Below are positions 10,770 through 23,808 of a stretch of 64,000 nucleotides of DNA, piece after piece (positions within the stretch are counted from its first letter, which is position 1; each line of letters begins with the position of its first letter). The translations under genes were made by a program, and so were the position numbers. The notes beneath the pieces were generated by a model. The model had not been told where the DNA came from, did no database searches, and was given only the letters and a program-made list of their open reading frames with translations. Source of the DNA: Strongyloides papillosus (taxonomy: Eukaryota; Nematoda; Chromadorea; Rhabditida; Strongyloididae); assembly GCA_005656395.1 (NCBI GenBank), contig SRSI01000031.1, positions 434,001-498,000 of the forward strand, given 5' to 3'.

Positions 10770-13596
10770 ATAGGGGGTTATTAGATGTAAAAAGACATGA
10801 TAAATAAATTCATAGATTAAGTAATGAAGTAAAAAAAAAAAGATATATATAAACAAAAATTATTTATTGAAATAAAAATTTGTGTGAATTTTAAGTACAT
10901 TAAAAAATTATTTTATTCTCACCATATTTGAATATATCAATGAGGCAATATTAATGAGCGACATTTAGACGTGATAAGTAGAAATTTACCGTATAAAAAA
11001 TACTTTTGATTACCAATTAGAAATAATTTCTATTCTTTCATGCTGTTCCTTTAAAATTATTACATATTTTGACGCGAATTTATATCTTGACTATTGGTGA
11101 CAGGTAGCTTTTTTTCTTTTCATCATTTTGTCATTAAAATCAGATATGTTTTTGTCTAATTGTTAGTTTTATCTTCTCTTTGATTGTTCTCCTAAGTTTA
11201 CATTCCCACTGTTACGAAATTTCTTGAGTACTTTATTTATAGTATTATTCCTTTTCATGGTAAAAATAAGAAAAAGCAGGAAATTTTGATATATTTAATT
11301 TTACAATTCATATTATTTTCTTTCTATATTCATATATTCTTCATATATGAATGCAAAATAATATATTGGAGATTTTATTTCTATTTTTTTTTAGAATAAC
11401 TCACATTTATACTAACAATTTTATATCATGGAGATTATTTTCTTAAGAGAAATAAACTGTCTTTTACAAATTTATTTTTGCATTTTCTTAACTATTTTAA
11501 TGATAAGAGGAATAGAAGTTAACTGACTTCTAGACAAATAACTTATTATTCATAGCAATTCATTATAGATTACATATATATATTATTAACTGTCTGTTAA
11601 AAAAGTACCTTTTTAATTGTTGGCTTTATTTACCAATGAAATATAAGTTTTTATGTGTTATTATTAAATGAAGAGATATATGACATATGTGTATATAAAT
11701 TTTTAAGTGTGCCGTTTTTCTAGCCTTGTTCTTTCTTAAATAGCAATGTATATTATTTTGTCCCTATTTTACAAAGTAACTTTAAATGTGTAGGAAAATT
11801 TATTGTGAGGCTAACTTTAACTAGAAAAAAAATATTTATATACACTATGTAATAATTGTACATATTTTGTGCTCTTGGAGCGACCTTTGTCTACCCCTCT
11901 ATAGCCATACCCCATCAACAGGAATATTTATAGTGAGTGACAACAATAGGTACAAACTTTTTCTATTTTGAATATTTAGTTTTGAAGATACTTTTAATTA
12001 CACTTCTAGTATTATAAATATAAAAGTTTACACAATAATTTACTTTATTTAAGATATTTTTTATTCAAAAGCGTATGAGAAGTAACTTTTATCATTATTT
12101 ATATTTCTTTTTCTCAGTCTTTCTATTATCTTGATAATAGTATACCATTAGTCATAAGTCACATTCTATAATCACTTTTCTCTTAAATATGTAGTAGTAA
12201 AGTTATTTATTTAATATTTTATTTATTTCCTGACCCTAACAAATTCAATTCCTTATTAGAATCATAATCTATAATAATTTCGTATAATAAAAATTCGTTT
12301 GTATTTTCCTTTTATGTTTATAAAAAAAAATTTCCTTCATTCCTCATACTTTTTATTTGATGTGGTGGTTTTCATATAAATATGTTTTGAAAATGATATA
12401 AACATTATATTTATTTAAATTTAAGAAAAACAAATTTATAAAAAATCATCCAAACATCGCAATTTAGTCATTTTTTAAATATAAGGATACTTTCGGTAAT
12501 TATTTTTCATTTACCGTGTATATATTATGATAAATAATTTAGGGATTACATATCAGAAGTGTATAATTTGTTTGGCATAATAATTTGTAAATATAAATGT
12601 TTAATAGTTCGTCCCATTGATTTTACCGACACAATGATAGTTTTTTTTAAATATTAATTAAGATGAGCATTCATTTTTGTATCAATATTCCTTTAATTTT
12701 TCGTTGCATTTTTGCTTAGAAAATGTGATTTATCATTTGATTATCAAAAAGTTATTTTTGGGTATAATAATAATTAAAACTCTATTTTTCATTACTGTGA
12801 AAATGTATGTTTCATATAAATGTATACTATTGATCATGAGTACTTTTCAGTACTGTTTTCCGCATTTGGAATTATAATAGATAGTTAAGTTTGCGTTTAT
12901 TAATAGTAACAGTTTTAGATAAATAATAAGTAAATTTTTTTTATATAAAATGAGGAAATAATTAATTCTATGCTTCATCTTTTTTTTTTATATATAATAT
13001 TTACATTTGATTATTATTATTATAATAACAAATATACACCTTATTCCATATTTTTTTTATTACACATTGTCTATAAAATTTTAATATGTAAAATGAGGGA
13101 ACTATATTATTTTTTATATATGGAAATGTATTATTTTCATAAATGTCTATTTTTTCATTTGAATATCAAATAAAAAAAGCTTTGAAATGGAATAAACTTT
13201 AATATTGTTCTCAAAAAGAAGAGTAATAGTATATACTGGTTCTATTGAGATTGTTGTTAAATTACTTGGAATGTATGTATGTAGATAGAAAATAAAAATA
13301 ATTATATTTTCGTCGCTTTATAACTTGGAATATTTGTTTTTAAATGTAAAGATTTTTATTATCTTAACTTTTTTTCATCATATTTAATCTTCCTTTTCTT
13401 TCAAGGGTGTATTATTATATGTTTTTATACACTTTTAATCATTCATTTTCGATATTATTTATTTTTATTAGTCTTAGTACATATTATATAATATTTTTCT
13501 TTTTCTAGATATTATCTTGTTTTTCTACTTTCTTTAAACATACATCACTTTAATATTAGTATTTTTTGGATATTTTAACAAGAAAAAAAAACAAAA
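10770..13596. other. 2.8 kb divergent intergenic region
   Basis: Lies between the lectin gene (-) and inhibitor-2 (+), whose starts face outward, so both promoters should be here. AT-rich apart from a GC-richer island at 11868-11952. ORFs at 12677-12877 and 12970-13173 have low-complexity translations and look like chance. Confidence 0.5.
11868..11952. other. GC-richer island with TATAAATA on minus strand
   Basis: About 85 bp of clearly non-AT-rich sequence inside very AT-rich DNA. On the minus strand it reads TATAAATA (11925-11932), then a purine-rich stretch containing GTAGACAAAGGTCG. It resembles a conserved regulatory block or a small RNA promoter. The function is unknown. Confidence 0.3.
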
Positions 13597-14203
13597 ATGG
13601 AATCTATGGATACAAATGTTGAAGTACACGATCCAACAGAATGCTTAAAACTTAGACCAAAAAAATCTATACTTAAAAATAAACAAATTTCAATTGATGA
13701 AGAATCTACACGTAAAAAGTCTAATGCTGATGAGAGAGCTCATTTTGATGAGATGAATATACTAGCCACACTTCACCCTGAAGGCAAGGACTATGGTCAT
13801 ATGAAAATCGATGAACCAAAAACACCCTACCATGGATATTCTGACTCCGAAGAAGATGCATCATCATCCAGTGGACATGGTAAAAGACGTGTTAGTTTAG
13901 TTGGAGCTATTGATCCAGAAAAATTAAGAGAAGGCATTTATGCTGCTCAAATTAATGGTTCCAGCGGTTCCTTAAGTGCAGGTGATGTTGAAGATTTGGA
14001 TGATGATGAATATTTAACGGAAGAACAACGAGGTATATTTGATTCTTATAGATATTTATTTATACTCTAAAATCTTTTTACTTTTAGCACATAAAAAAGA
14101 ATTCGAAGTAAAGAGGCGTCAACATTACGATGAAGGAGCAGCACTTCGTAGAGCAAAAGAAATTTTGGCAAAAGATGAGGAGGAGGAAGAGGATGAATCG
14201 TGA
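13597..14203 (+). CDS. Protein phosphatase inhibitor 2
   Basis: Exon 1 is 13597-14032, exon 2 is 14088-14203, with a 55 bp intron in phase 1. The product is 183 residues, largely disordered. Inhibitor-2 binds and restrains PP1 catalytic subunits and modulates mitosis through Aurora and PP1. All three PP1 contact regions are visible: SILKN (residues 24-28), the segment around [17 protein letters not shown] with RAHF in place of KSQKW, and HYDEG (158-162) in the C-terminal helix. The PKTPYH site (T76) corresponds to the GSK3 phosphorylation threonine (TPYH). The last exon supplies the HYDEG helix and an acidic tail. Reading through the intron would end the protein prematurely and lose that helix, so the splice is well supported. 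Confidence 0.93.
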
Positions 14204-14914
14204 ACATGTATCCATTATAGAAATATCTTTTTCACATAAATAACTTTTTATCATTGTTTTTGTGTGCTTAAAATGGATATCAATATTATTTCTATCTATC
14301 TATATTAGAAAACATCACTACATCAAATTTCCTCACATCTCTCTTAAATACATCAAAATTCTTTTATTTGATCATGACTTTTTAAAATTTTTTTGTCATA
14401 ATTATTTCATAAACTAGAAGATATGTATAATATTAATTTTTAAGTAACTATCACAAGTTGTGTAGATAGATATGTTATTATTTCTTCTTTTTATTAGTAC
14501 ATAAAATCATGACTAAATTAAATTTTGATGTGCCCTTTTTATAATTTCTATTAATTCTTCTAAATTTATTCTATGATTTATAATTATTATATGTAATTGA
14601 ATTATTTTATAAAAACGATAATTTTATTTTAAATTTATTTTATGAATGTTTGCAAGTCCTAGATTCATCACATATGTGATATTTAAATAAAAAAGAACAG
14701 AAAATATTATTATAAAAGTTTGACATAAACCAATAAATAGTATAGTATTTGAGGATGACATTACATATTATTGTGGTAACAAATATAATCACAAGATTTG
14801 AAATTATACTATTGATGGTTTTTTTACAAAATACAACGAAACATGATAAAATGAAATGTGATTCTCATTGAGTGTACTCTTGAAAAATTGTTTTATTTTC
14901 CCAAAAAAATTATT
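14204..14914. other. Convergent 3' intergenic region
   Basis: About 0.7 kb between the stop codons of inhibitor-2 (+) and EDC4 (-). AT-rich 3' flanking sequence with no gene seen. Confidence 0.5.
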
Positions 14915-17744
14915 CTAATCATCATTGCTATACAATTCCAAGAACTCTGAACAACGATGTTTAATCATTAAAATTTCTTGACTGTAACGTTGATGGAGAT
15001 CTCCAAATAGGCCATCACTTTCTGAAATAAATCGTTAGTGTTTTAACATTACATAGTATAAATTATAATACATACCCGGAAGTTTCGAAAGAATAAAATT
15101 TATTCCAGAAATTATAACTTCACGGTTACTTTCATCAGCGTACTCTTCCAAATTAATAAGAGAATTTTCAATGTAACTATAAAATAAATATTTACAAAAA
15201 TTAGTACTAAAAAAACATACCTTAATTTATCCTCAGTATTTGTATATAAATCTTGGGCACAACCACAAATAAGATTCATAATACGATGAGTATTAAGTTG
15301 TGTTTTAAATTGTTCAAAAATATCCGAAGCTTTATATTTAGTTACTAACATATTGATAGCAGTCGAAGTAGTGTTTGTTGGTATCATATCAATAACATTA
15401 CCAATGGCTTTTTGATTCAAGTATCTAACAATAGTTTCTTCTGTTTGATCATTCTCTAAGATACTGCATCTTCCTCCACCAGAAGGAATTGATCTGGAAG
15501 TTGAACCTCTATCAAAAATTTCTCCAGTACCATTATAGTTATCAAAAAGAGATGACGTGTCTTTTGGTAAAATTGGAGAATCTTCTGTGTATAAGTTTCT
15601 ATAATTAATATTATTATGATTTGAACTAACTGCTATTTGAGAACATTGTTCTCCAATAACTTTTTCTATTCTACATTCCATTTCTTTCGTACATTTTTGA
15701 ATAGTAGGAATAATTACTTCTTCAATAATCTTCCTTGATTCATTTACTGCTAACCTTGTATTTTGTTCATAAACATTTTGAGATAAAATTGACATATTAT
15801 TTTGAATACTTTCATCAATATTCATCAAAATGTTTGTTTCAAGGTTACTGATAGACTCATTAACTATATCTTTCATTGTTCTACTCATATTCTTAAGGGT
15901 ATCTTCGATTTTTTCCATTCTAATACTTAATGAAGACATCATTTCAAGAAGAGATGTTTGATCACCTAATGATCCTGTTAAAGGTGAACTTTTTGTTGAT
16001 GGCTCCTTTTCACTATCTTGTGATACTGAATTTGTCTTCGATAAAGATTGTTTAATGTTTGAAATTTCCAATAGATCAAAATTGCCTTTATAACTGTCGG
16101 TCTCTGAGAATATTCTAGTAATTTGCTGATGTAAGCTTTCTTCTTCTTTATCTTCTTCTAATTTATGTTTATCATCCAAAGTTGTTGACTCCAAACTATC
16201 AATAATTTTTTGGTCATCACCATGAAATGAAAATGCGTTGCCTGTTCCAGATGTGCAAGGTGTTATTGATGTCTTTACATCAGATGAACAACTTTCCTTT
16301 GAAGATGATTTTCTTGAATCAGTACTACATGATCTAGAAACTGTAAGATCTAATTGAATATCGATTTCAGTGACAAGACGTTTAGATAGAGCATAAAATT
16401 TACAAATAACAGGTTCAGTTAATCCAATTTCCTCATTATCTTCATCGTCACTTAAATTATCATCATTTGTACATGAAAGATCACAATTATTGTCATCCTT
16501 TGAAGTAACAGAAATTGGTGCAAGAGCAAGTATTGGATATGGAAGATAAACGGCTGTAACAGAACTAAACCTAGGATTTGTAGGTATGTCCAGAATTTCA
16601 ACGGCTAACAATGTTTTTGAAAAAGGATCTGTTATAAAAATAAGATTACTAAAATCAGGACTTTTTGAAACTAAAAGTTTATAATTTGGTTTCGTTGTCG
16701 TTAATCTCATAGTGGCATCATTCTTCCATGTTATTGTATTGTAAATGGAAAGTTTAGTCCCATTATGTGAGACAACAAGAATATTATCACAAAGAGAAAC
16801 TGAATCTGGACCAGGATAATCAAGATAGATAAAGGAATTAACTCCGCCAGTATTACAAACTTGAATAGTTTCAAGGAGTAATAATTCACTATTATCAACA
16901 ATACAAAATACTTTAAAAGCACCGCTTAACAATCCAACTAAAATGGTATTACCATCTCTACTAAACTTAATGGCAGTAATTTCACACTCCATTTTATGTT
17001 GAAGGTAAGCCTTATCGATTTTCTTAACATAATCAAAATTTGTATCAGGAATCTCAAGATCAAAGTGAATTTTATCCATAAAGTACATTTCTAACATGCT
17101 CCCATGAGAATATGCCATAGTGCAGATAAATTTCTCATTCTCAAAATCCGTGTACAAATCCATATTTTTCGGGTTCATATATTCACCATGCTCCATTCTA
17201 AGATATAAATCAATAATGTTGTCAGATAGAACCCTAAAGGCATATATATTACATCTTGAATCAATGATCACCAATAAAGCATCAGCCTTAGCCCATCTCA
17301 TATCACAAGATGGAGCCAAAAAACTTCCAATTGTAATTCTTTCATTTGTATTTACTTCCAAAATTCTAATCGTATCTGTTTTATTTGGGGTCGTTGATGC
17401 AATAGCTAAACGATTGTGTTTAAAGTCCAGTAAAGTTCCGTCAGTGAAGACTCTCTCAAACTTTGATTCAATAAGTTTTTTGGTGTTATTAATTTTTGAA
17501 CTATCACGAAAACCATTAATGTCTTCATCAGCGAAAACAATATTAGAAATATTAAGAAGTACTTTTTTACCAGTTTCAAATGTTTTTCGTGATTGATCAT
17601 AACCAAGATGACTATAAAAAAGGTTAAATGTAGAGAAATTTGTTAAAAAGAAATCATATTATAATAGACATACCTACACTCTAAATCAACTTTCATAGTT
17701 GTATTGTGTTCATTTTCAGTGTCCGAATTAGAACCTGAATTCAT
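14915..17744 (-). CDS. EDC4/Ge-1, enhancer of mRNA decapping 4
   Basis: Four exons: 17674-17744, 15221-17611, 15076-15176 and 14915-15021, with GT-AG introns of 62, 44 and 54 bp. The product is 889 residues. EDC4 is the scaffold of cytoplasmic processing bodies that joins DCP1 and DCP2 for 5' decapping. Domains in order are an acidic N-terminus; a divergent WD40 propeller (about 60-445) with the family IRILEVNTNER and KADALLVIIDSRCNIYAFRV strands; a Ser- and Asp/Glu-rich linker (about 390-560); a long coiled coil (about 577-683); and a C-terminal helical domain (about 740-889) with CAQDLYTNTEDKL, which matches the EDC4 C-terminal region. The last two exons are needed to complete that domain. 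It is shorter than the human protein (about 1,400 residues), chiefly in the linker. It is head-to-head with ASCC1. Confidence 0.88.
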
Positions 17745-18309
17745 TTTATCAAGATAAATTACACTTTAAATATTAAAACAAAATTTTATATTTTTAGCAC
17801 TATTAAATATAAACTTTAAAGTTATAAAAAATAGTAGCTTTAAAAAAATAATAACAAAAATAAATAGAGGTAGAAATAATTTTGAAACAATCTCCTATAT
17901 TGTTTATGAAAAATGCATTACTTTGGAAAAATGATACTCATATTTTTTGTCATTACAAATCTGTACAGGATGGCATTACAAAAAAAATTTTTTATATTTT
18001 TTGTTATTTAAATAAAAGTATTTTTTTCAACGTTATTTTTGTTTGAACAGTAATTTCAGTTAGTATTTCTTAGTAAAATTATATCTTTATCTTTTCTCAA
18101 ATTATATAGTAAAAAATGTGCATATCATTTTTTTTCTAATGTAAAACTTTAAAAGATTGATAAAAAAATAAAAATTATTAATTTTGATATTAATTATTGC
18201 GTTTTATATACTTACGTAATATAAAATAAACATAAATATTTGCAATGACTTTTACATTTCAGCTGTTTATTATAAAAAAAAAGTGTAAAGTTTCTTGTCA
18301 AAGTTAAAA
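17745..18309. promoter_or_regulatory. Shared intergenic promoter region, EDC4/ASCC1
   Basis: The 565 bp between two divergent start codons must carry both promoters or a bidirectional one. It is AT-rich with long A and T runs. A TTTTACATTTCAG acceptor ending at 18262, 47 bp before the ASCC1 ATG, may receive a spliced leader. Confidence 0.5.
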
Positions 18310-19345
18310 ATGATTAATGATTCTAATTTGTTGTATGATATTGATGGTAGAATCTATAGAAAGAATCCTTTTTACACACATAAAGAAAATGAAAATATGA
18401 GAGAAAAAAATTTATTATTTTTGGATGATGAGACAAAGTACGATGCAAATAGAGAATGTTGGTATTTAAAGTAAGTGTTTTGGTTTTTTATAGGAATAAG
18501 TTTAAAAAAATTATAATAGATTTCTAGTTCCAGTCTTCTTTCACGGTAAGATAATCGGAAACAAAGGAGTTAATAGATCAAAAATGGAAAGGAAATTTGG
18601 CTGCAAAATTTTTATACCTGAAAAAGACACGACAAACAGTGAAATCGAAGTTATCTCTAAAGTATCGTATGAAAATGTCGAGAGATGTAAAGAAGCTATT
18701 GATGAAATTGTAACTGAAACAAGAAATAAAATGCCCTTCTCACATTTTGTTTCTTTTTCCTTTTCAAAAGATGATAAATTACAAAAAAAATTTTTAACAT
18801 TTGTTGATAAAGCTAGAGATATATCAGGATTGGGAAGTGAGTATTTTCAGTTACCAAATAAATTACATATCACAATATGTATGGCAACATTGATTGATAA
18901 GACAGAAGAAGACATAACAATAAATTGTTTAAAGAATATTGTTGACGAAATGATAAAACCTTCACTAGGAGGAAATGCTATAAAGATAAAAATCAAAGGT
19001 CTCTGTACAATGAACGATGATCCAAAACAGGCTAATGTACTTTATGGAAAAATTGATTGTCCCGTCCTCCAAAACATCGGTGAAGAGATAAATAATACAT
19101 TAAAAAAAACAGGCCTTTGTATAGATGATAAAGATGGCTTAAAGTTACATTTAACACTGATTAATACATCATTTCTGAAGGGGAAAGAAAATAGAAAGAA
19201 AACATTTGATGGCAGTAGAATTATAGAAAAGTTGAATGATTTCGACTTCGGAGAGATAGATTTATCACATGTGACTTTAAATAAAAGATTTGCTGCTGAA
19301 GATGATGGAAGCTATTCTATAGTACACGAAGAATCATTTGTTTAA
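18310..19345 (+). CDS. ASCC1 homolog: KH domain plus 2H phosphoesterase-like domain
   Basis: Exon 1 is 18310-18470, exon 2 is 18520-19345, with a 49 bp intron in phase 2. The product is 328 residues. ASCC1 is a subunit of the activating signal cointegrator complex that acts with the ASCC3 helicase in transcription and alkylation-damage repair. The N-terminus has the conserved IDGRIYRKNP block. A KH domain follows (about 57-120) with a GNKG loop, then an AKAP7/ASCC1-type 2H domain with both catalytic-type motifs, LHITI (H170) and LHLTL (H264). Several AG acceptors are nearby. Only the one ending at 18519 keeps both exons in frame and gives YLK-FLVPVFFHGKIIGNKG, so I chose it. The gene converges on POLA1 with 89 bp between stops. 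Confidence 0.92.
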
Positions 19346-19434
19346 ACATAAAATATATACAAATTTTATTTTGTTATTTATGTTAAAAAAAATATTTATC
19401 ATTACAGATTATACACAATATATATAAATTATAC

Positions 19435-22400
19435 TTAAGAAAACGATGGTGCAAAGATAAAGTCTAAATCTACTATATTAAAGCTATTCATGTTGAGGTA
19501 TTTGTTTACAATATTTAATAGAAATGAGTAAAATTCCCTGCACTCCGGCAAAGCAGCGTCACTTTCTAGTTGCTTTCTGACTTCTAAACTCATGCGCTCT
19601 TTCGACATTGCATGTTCAAGATCAAAAATATTTCTGAAGAAACACTGTTGATCATACAGTTTTCTAATAGTGTACTTTTTCTTCATTATTCCATTCTCAC
19701 ATTTCAAACACAATGGACCAAGTCTAGACATCTTAATTGGTGGTCTTCTTGATTGATAAGCACAAATCTCATCGTCGCAAACATACAAACTGGCACAATA
19801 CTCTTTAACTTGATTTCTAAGTTGCTCAGTCAGACAATTAGCTATGTATCCCTTATTTTCATTAAAGGGGCATTCGCATTTACTACATCGTTCAAGAGCC
19901 AATTTACATGTATTTCCAAACATAAGTATTGGAGACCGCATCTCGATATTGTACATGCACTCGGGATTAGGGCACTCAAAAGCAAATGATTTACATGCCT
20001 CAAAATCTTGTTCAAATGTAGCATCAACGTCATTGTTGTCAATTTGATTGTCGTTTTCATACATTTTCCTTCTCAAACCAGTTGTATCTAAACCCAGTGC
20101 TTCGGCTATTTGTATTTGACTGGTTTCCTCAATCGGCTCACATAATCTTGTGATAACAGGTAATATTTGCTGTTTTAAGTAGTAATCAATATCCACTTTC
20201 AACGCTGGATTCCTCTCTATCTCACTTTTATGATAAGCTCGTTGTGTAGCTGAGTTTCCAGTACCATCGTTACAAATCATATACTTAATAACATCTCCAG
20301 CTTTGTAGTGGTTTTTTCCGGCATTGTTTAATCTTAACGCAACAGAAACATGTGGTTGACTCTTAACATCATTATATTCAGTAGGATTCTTGGTTAGTTG
20401 TTTAAAAATTTCAAACTTCTCTAATGGAATTTCGTTGTTAACCAATTTATTCTTCAATGACCCTAGCATGGAATGGATTTCAAAACCTAACTCATCACGG
20501 TTCTTCGAAAATATCAGGTCCACAACGGTATTACCTGTCTCTTTGGCTACAACTGACCAATCTCTTCTGACGATATCAAGGCCTTTCAGTTCAAATTTCT
20601 CTTCTTTTTCATTATTCGGATTGACAGAAAGTCCAGCATACTTCTTTTTTTTCAAAAGCAACAACTTCTTGTAAATTCCATCTAAATCAATTTCTAAACT
20701 GTTGTAGCATTTATTAACCATGTTTTTGACAGTTTCAGCAATGTCCTTCGCTTGTTGCAATGAACGTGAGTTACTATTAATCATAATTGAATCAGTATCT
20801 CCATAAATAACTTTGTAATTAGATCTTTCAACTAAACTCTTGGTACTTTCTAAAATATCTCTTCCTTTCTTAGTAACGAGTGCAGCAAGACTTTTAGCAC
20901 AAAATCTTGACGCATTAAATCCTAAACAACCGTACATACTGTTTGCTGTTAACTTTAAGGCCATTTGCTTTATTTCCAATTTTTTCTTTTCTGAAATTCC
21001 TATGTTTCGATTTTTGAGTTGACGCTTTACAGAACGCCTACTTTCGACAAGCTTTCTAATTTCAATTGGAAGAACACCTAACTCTTTTTTACTTCCAGGA
21101 GCATTAGGCAAGTCGTCCTCGTTGTTCGGTTCTTTTGTACAATTAGCAATTGTAGTGAAACAGATATTGTATTCCTGAATAATGCTTGGATACAAAGAAT
21201 TAAAATCAAGAAGTATAACATATGTATCGTATAGGCCTTTCAACGGTTCAAGTACCATGCCACCCGAAAAAGCCGCTTTTCTTGAACTACTAGTATTTTC
21301 ATTTTCATTATTAATTGCTCTCGGAGAAACTTTTGTGTGTTTGTCAGGTGCTATATAGTTTCTGTCGTAAAAAGCATGTAGAAGGAGATATTCATTTCTT
21401 TCGGAACGACCTCCGAGTAATGTTCTTGAAAAAACTCCACCAACGGTCCTAGTAATCTGAGCAAATAACGGGATAGCGTCCAATCTAGAAATAATTTTAA
21501 CCGAATACCATGAGTGTGATATTTGTCTTTCAACAAAACAAGCTAACTTCATTCCATTACTATAGTGTTCTCTAATATTTCCATCAGATAGTCCTTCATC
21601 TATCTTTTCGCCAAACAATTGTTCCACCAAATCGTCTAAATCATATGACTTAGCTTTCAGTAATTCCATAGCTGCTGTTCTCGAATCAGCTACCAGTCTT
21701 CCACCAGTTAACTCCCACTGAGCAGCCTTAGAGAACCCCACCTTGTGAATATCAATAGTTCTTTTAAGTCTCGAAATCCTAGACCACTGAGGAATCTTTA
21801 GTTTATCTAATCTTGAAACTAGTTTAGCTAGTTGCTCTGTAAAATCATGCCCAATATACAGATCGAAGTCATGCCTTTCAAGAAATTCAAGGAACCTGAT
21901 GATAACTTCATTTTCGGTTTTTAACATATCTACATTTTTAATTCCTTTCCGACTACATTTATCCTTCCAATCATAAGGATATGAAGTTTTAGTTGGTGTG
22001 GTCATGTAGCAAAATTTATTAAGATTATTAGAAGATGCAGGTGTCTTATCCACGTTACTGGATTTTAAATCATATACTCCATTTATCATAACTATTCGAT
22101 TTTCATTTTTCTGATTCAATTCTGTTACTACATTGAAGGAGATCAATTTTGTTACTGTCGGCGGGCCTTTGAAATACTCCAAATTTTTAATATTATTCAT
22201 TTTCTCCATATTACACAAATACTCGAGCTCACAGTAACTAATTTTCGAGTCTGCAGGAACGACATTTTCTATCTCTATTAATGATGGTCCCATGATTTTA
22301 CATTCAAGTAGTACCCTCTCTAAAGCACTTGACGTAGTGTTACAAGTTTTAAAGAAAGTCTCCCCGGACAAAGTTTTGGGAAGACGAGCAAACTTGGCTT

Positions 22401-23778
22401 CGTAACGCACTTCAAGACATTCCACTTCCTTGTTGTTCCACTCTTCATCTTCAAATGCCAATTTCTTTTTGATAAGTCTACTTTTGAAGTTCAAAATATT
22501 ATAATCTCGCAGCAGTATATTTTTTACCTCCTCATGTACGTCGTCTATTTTTACCGGAATATCAGTTACATTTTGATCCACAACTCGTTTTGTTCTGGGT
22601 ATGAAAAAGACCTGTCTCTCAATATTATGCAGCTTAACACACACTGACTTGTTGTAGTTTCCGCTCTTTTGCACTCTTCCAAACAAAAAAACTGTTGATG
22701 GATGTTTAATTGGGTCTTCAAAAGCATCTAACAAATGTATGACAATAGAATTTGAATCGTCATTTCCTGGTTCATTAAAACCAACACTTCCATTAAAATT
22801 CTCAGACAATTGGATGTCTTCGTCAGATCCAAAATCATCTTCGTTCATTAAATCATGATTTTGCACAGGTAAACTTTCGGTTGTTTGTTCCTGTTTTAAA
22901 GTGTTAGCAACAACCCCAATACATCGCTCTTGCTTAATTTTTTCATTTTCAAAGGCTGTCGTATCGAGAGAATCGTCAAAATCATCCACTAAAGCATCTT
23001 CTGTTTTCAATGGAACCTCCTCCATCACAACATCCTCAGTACTATCCTTCTTGACATTAGCATCAATAGGTCTGACTGGCGTGGTGAATTCTTCCTTGAC
23101 GACGGGCACTTTTTCAGAAGTAGTGGAATCACCAGCCACAGGAGTAGAGGAAATTCTAGCCGACTTAATAGGTTTTCCACATGCCACAGGACTTTCCAAA
23201 TGCCTTTTAAAAGGGTTCCTAGAAGGCTGTTCAACAACAACTTCATTTACACTTTCTCCATCACCATCGAGTTCTTTTAGTAAGTCCTTCAACACCTCAT
23301 CCTCATCAAGTTTTACTGCCTTGTCATCCTTAACTTTTTCTTTCGTGGCAGCACTAAAATAATTCTTTATACTACCCTTGACAATTTTGTCATTCTTCCT
23401 TTTTTTGCCTTTAGTGGGCTTCTTTTCACCTCCTGCATCGTCATACTCATCAAGGAATTCCTCCTCTTCATCGTCATAGTATCCATCACCTTCATCATCC
23501 ACAACAAAAGCATTTCTTCGCTTCTCATTAACGATTCGTTGATACTCCTCCTCATCGACTGTTTCATAGACATCTTTGACTTCAATCTAATAAATTTTAA
23601 ATAGAATCAATAGCTTAAAAATCTAATCGAAACTTACCTCTGGTTTATATTTCAAACCACTGGCCCTGGCTTCCCGCATCTTGGCTAAAGTCTCCTCTCT
23701 TTCACTATTTTTAGGTACATTCCTACTAGAACGCTTCGCTGAACGATTGATGACAATCTCTTCATCAGAAGACGACAT
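19435..23778 (-). CDS. POLA1: DNA polymerase alpha catalytic subunit
   Basis: Exon 1 is 23638-23778 and exon 2 is 19435-23586, with a 51 bp intron in phase 0. The product is 1430 residues, close to the human 1,462. It extends RNA-DNA primers with primase at replication origins and lagging strands. In order: a charged N-terminal region, an inactive exonuclease-like domain (around FDLYIGHDF, about 620), and the family B polymerase motifs DFNSLYPSI (about 841), KLTANSMYGCLGF (about 923), YGDTDSIM (about 972) and KKKYAGL. Two C-terminal cysteine clusters follow: CPNPEC...CSKC (about 1250-1290) and CDDEIC...CLKC (about 1318-1345). These bind zinc and the B subunit. Without exon 1 the frame lacks an ATG. 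The spliced junction restores the family segment KYKPE-IEVKDVYETVDEEEY. Confidence 0.97.
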
Positions 23779-23808
23779 TCTCCAGTAAATTTAGTTCTGA
23801 AAAAAATA
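23779..23808 (-). promoter_or_regulatory. Probable trans-splice acceptor for POLA1
   Basis: On the minus strand a run of T residues ends in CAG at 23797, 18 bp before the ATG. No upstream coding exon fits it. The position suits spliced-leader addition. Confidence 0.45.

Noticed and set aside
17120..17596. 158-codon plus-strand frame within EDC4
   Set aside because: Antisense shadow of the WD40-coding exon.
18528..18540. The more T-rich acceptor TTTCTAG for ASCC1 exon 2
   Set aside because: It puts the KH domain out of frame with exon 1; the acceptor ending at 18519 keeps the frame.
22901..23362. 153-codon plus-strand frame within POLA1
   Set aside because: Antisense shadow of the low-complexity acidic N-terminal region of POLA1.
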